Source: an uncultured Bacteroidales bacterium (GTDB taxonomy: Bacteria; Bacteroidota; Bacteroidia; Bacteroidales; Muribaculaceae). From it: a stretch of 32,665 nucleotides of DNA. The stretch covers positions 1 to 32,665 of the forward strand of contig USIY01000002.1 in NCBI GenBank assembly GCA_900554845.1, given 5' to 3'. The notes under the pieces are model-generated. The model did not search any database and was not told where the DNA came from. It saw only the letters and a list, made by a program, of their open reading frames with translations. Shown here piece by piece: positions 31,502-32,665 of the stretch. The first letter of the stretch is position 1; each line of letters begins with the position of its first letter. Both the position numbers and the translations under genes were made by a program.

Positions 31502-32569
31502 ATGAAACAGTTAATTTACATTACAATGGCCACGCTGGCCATGTCGGCGCTGTCATCGTGCAACAGCGATGACGAGCCTGCATTGAACCCTGACAAACCT
31601 ACAGTATCGGCAGGGGCCTATTTCCTGTGTCAAGGGCAGTACAGCAGTATGATAGAAGGAGGCCTGTACGCCTTGGATTATGTGTCCGACACTATGTCCG
31701 ACGACATCTTCAAATCAGCCAACGGCATTTCCTTGGGTGACACGCCCCAATGCGGAATCTGTTATGGAGGTAAAATCTACATCGGCGTTTATGGATCCAA
31801 CTGCATATTTGTGATTGACAAGAGCAGTTACAAAGTCAAGAAAACAGTCTCGCTGGTGAATTCCACAAACGGCCAGCAGCCCCGCTCAATGGTTGCCAGG
31901 GACGGCAAGGTGTACATCGCTATGTACGACGGTCATGTGGCACGCATGGACACTACATCCATGGAGATTGACGCTTCTGTCAAGGTCGGTCCCAATCCGG
32001 AGGTTATAGGAATATACAACAACTGCATTTATGTTCCGAATTCCGATGGAATGAACTATCCGAATTACGGCACTACAGCTTCCGTTATCGATCTGTCCTC
32101 TTTCAAAGTAAAGAATGAACTTCAGGTTCCTTTGAATCCTTATCAGTTCGAGGCGAATGAATCCGGTCTTTATCTCCTGTGTAAGGGCAACTACGGCGAT
32201 GTTGCGGCTCAGATCTATAAAGTGGAAGGCTCCGAATGCAAACCCATCGCTCCTGCCACTATGATGGCTCTCGGAAAGGACAACATTTATTATATAAATG
32301 ATCCTTATTACGGAAGCGCGCCGGCGGAATATTACATATATGACGGCAAATCATCGAAAAAATGGGAGATCAAGCCTGTGGACGCTCCAAGCAACATTGC
32401 CGTTGACAAAATTGCGAACAAGATTTTCATAAGTTCAAACAATATGAACGGACAATATCCGTCATATACCACTCCGGGCTATGTCAATGAATACAATATA
32501 AACAATTCTTTTGTCAAGAAATTCAACCTCGGCACGGGCATGCCGTGCATTTTCTTCGACATAGACTGA
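31502..32569 (+). CDS. btuG: BtuG-like surface B12-binding beta-propeller lipoprotein
   Basis: A 355-residue lipoprotein. The signal ends at Cys20 (SALSSC) and is followed by NSDDE, an acidic stretch like the Bacteroidetes lipoprotein export signal that sends lipoproteins to the cell surface. The rest is a series of short beta-rich repeats (YNNCIYVPNS, GLYLLCKGNYG, VDKIANKIFISSNN, and ICYGGKIYIGVYGSNC), as in a YncE/DUF5074-type beta-propeller. In Bacteroides thetaiotaomicron the BtuG lipoproteins have this fold, lie beside btuB, and bind B12 with very high affinity as a lid on BtuB. The gene starts 24 bp after btuB with no promoter between, so both share the riboswitch. Confidence is high for a surface propeller and moderate for B12 binding. 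Confidence 0.83.
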   Translation: MKQLIYITMATLAMSALSSCNSDDEPALNPDKPTVSAGAYFLCQGQYSSMIEGGLYALDYVSDTMSDDIFKSANGISLGDTPQCGICYGGKIYIGVYGSNCIFVIDKSSYKVKKTVSLVNSTNGQQPRSMVARDGKVYIAMYDGHVARMDTTSMEIDASVKVGPNPEVIGIYNNCIYVPNSDGMNYPNYGTTASVIDLSSFKVKNELQVPLNPYQFEANESGLYLLCKGNYGDVAAQIYKVEGSECKPIAPATMMALGKDNIYYINDPYYGSAPAEYYIYDGKSSKKWEIKPVDAPSNIAVDKIANKIFISSNNMNGQYPSYTTPGYVNEYNINNSFVKKFNLGTGMPCIFFDID

Positions 32570-32653
32570 CATGATAATTATATCGGCGGAATCGTTTGCG
32601 CGGTTCCACCGAACCATATGGATTAAAAATCCTTAAGTAGCTAATAGAAATTA

Positions 32654-32665
32654 ATGAACATGAAA
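32654..32665 (+). CDS. Possible start of the next gene, cut by the window end
   Basis: ATGAACATGAAA at the edge reads as M-N-M-K, a plausible signal-peptide start for another envelope protein of the B12 locus. Only four codons are visible, so the call is a guess. The 84 bp before it contain an imperfect hairpin (about 32584-32611) without a T tract. Confidence 0.25.

Overview
The window looks like chromosome from a gut-type Bacteroidales, most likely the Muribaculaceae/Bacteroides neighbourhood. The grounds are repeated TAnnTTTG(C) boxes upstream of genes (the -7 element of the Bacteroidetes primary sigma factor), few Shine-Dalgarno sequences, a BtuB/BtuG-type vitamin B12 uptake pair, a ROK glucokinase, and Bacteroidetes-style neighbours (bamD-rpoZ, DUF2520-kdsC-maf, PASTA protein-rluD). 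The family placement is inference. I see no prophage, transposase, CRISPR array or defence island; most of the window is housekeeping and envelope biology.

Layout. 1-1323: leader, cdsA, then a tRNA-Arg(ACG) with its own promoter and terminator. 1335-7572 (minus): a five-gene run, acyltransferase > metallophosphoesterase > folK > polyprenyl-phosphate sugar transferase > ClC-CBS channel, with overlaps or gaps under 40 bp and a long hairpin over the last stop codon. 7645-9505 (minus): PASTA protein > rluD. 9477-9842: a non-coding gap with five 14-bp direct repeats. 9843-12374 (minus): a secreted GH2 beta-galactosidase. 12470-13856 (plus): a mini stomatin/prohibitin-like membrane protein followed by a CDF metal exporter. 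13936-15207 (plus): bamD-rpoZ, closed by a strong terminator. 15221-18050 (plus): an uncharacterised ATP-grasp-like protein, then DUF2520 protein, kdsC and maf. 18091-18123: a hairpin shared by two convergent units. 18141-20250 (minus): prs > ROK glucokinase. 20282-27409 (minus): tamB > patatin-like phospholipase > GH13 alpha-amylase. 27442-29306 (plus): tsaD and a CinA-like amidohydrolase without the usual N-terminal domain. 29385-32569 (plus): a compact cobalamin riboswitch, a BtuB-type TonB-dependent receptor and a BtuG-like surface lipoprotein.

Themes. Much of the window serves the envelope: phospholipid synthesis (cdsA, acyltransferase), outer-membrane assembly (bamD, tamB), LPS Kdo synthesis (kdsC), polysaccharide initiation, and peptidoglycan sensing (PASTA). 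The most coherent specialised system is the B12 locus at the right end, where a riboswitch whose downstream hairpin contains the btuB start codon controls a receptor plus a surface B12-binding lipoprotein. The least understood pieces are the ATP-grasp-like protein at 15221, the SPFH-less stomatin-like protein at 12497, the 14-bp repeat array at 9611, and the pair of nearly leaderless divergent promoters between tamB and tsaD.
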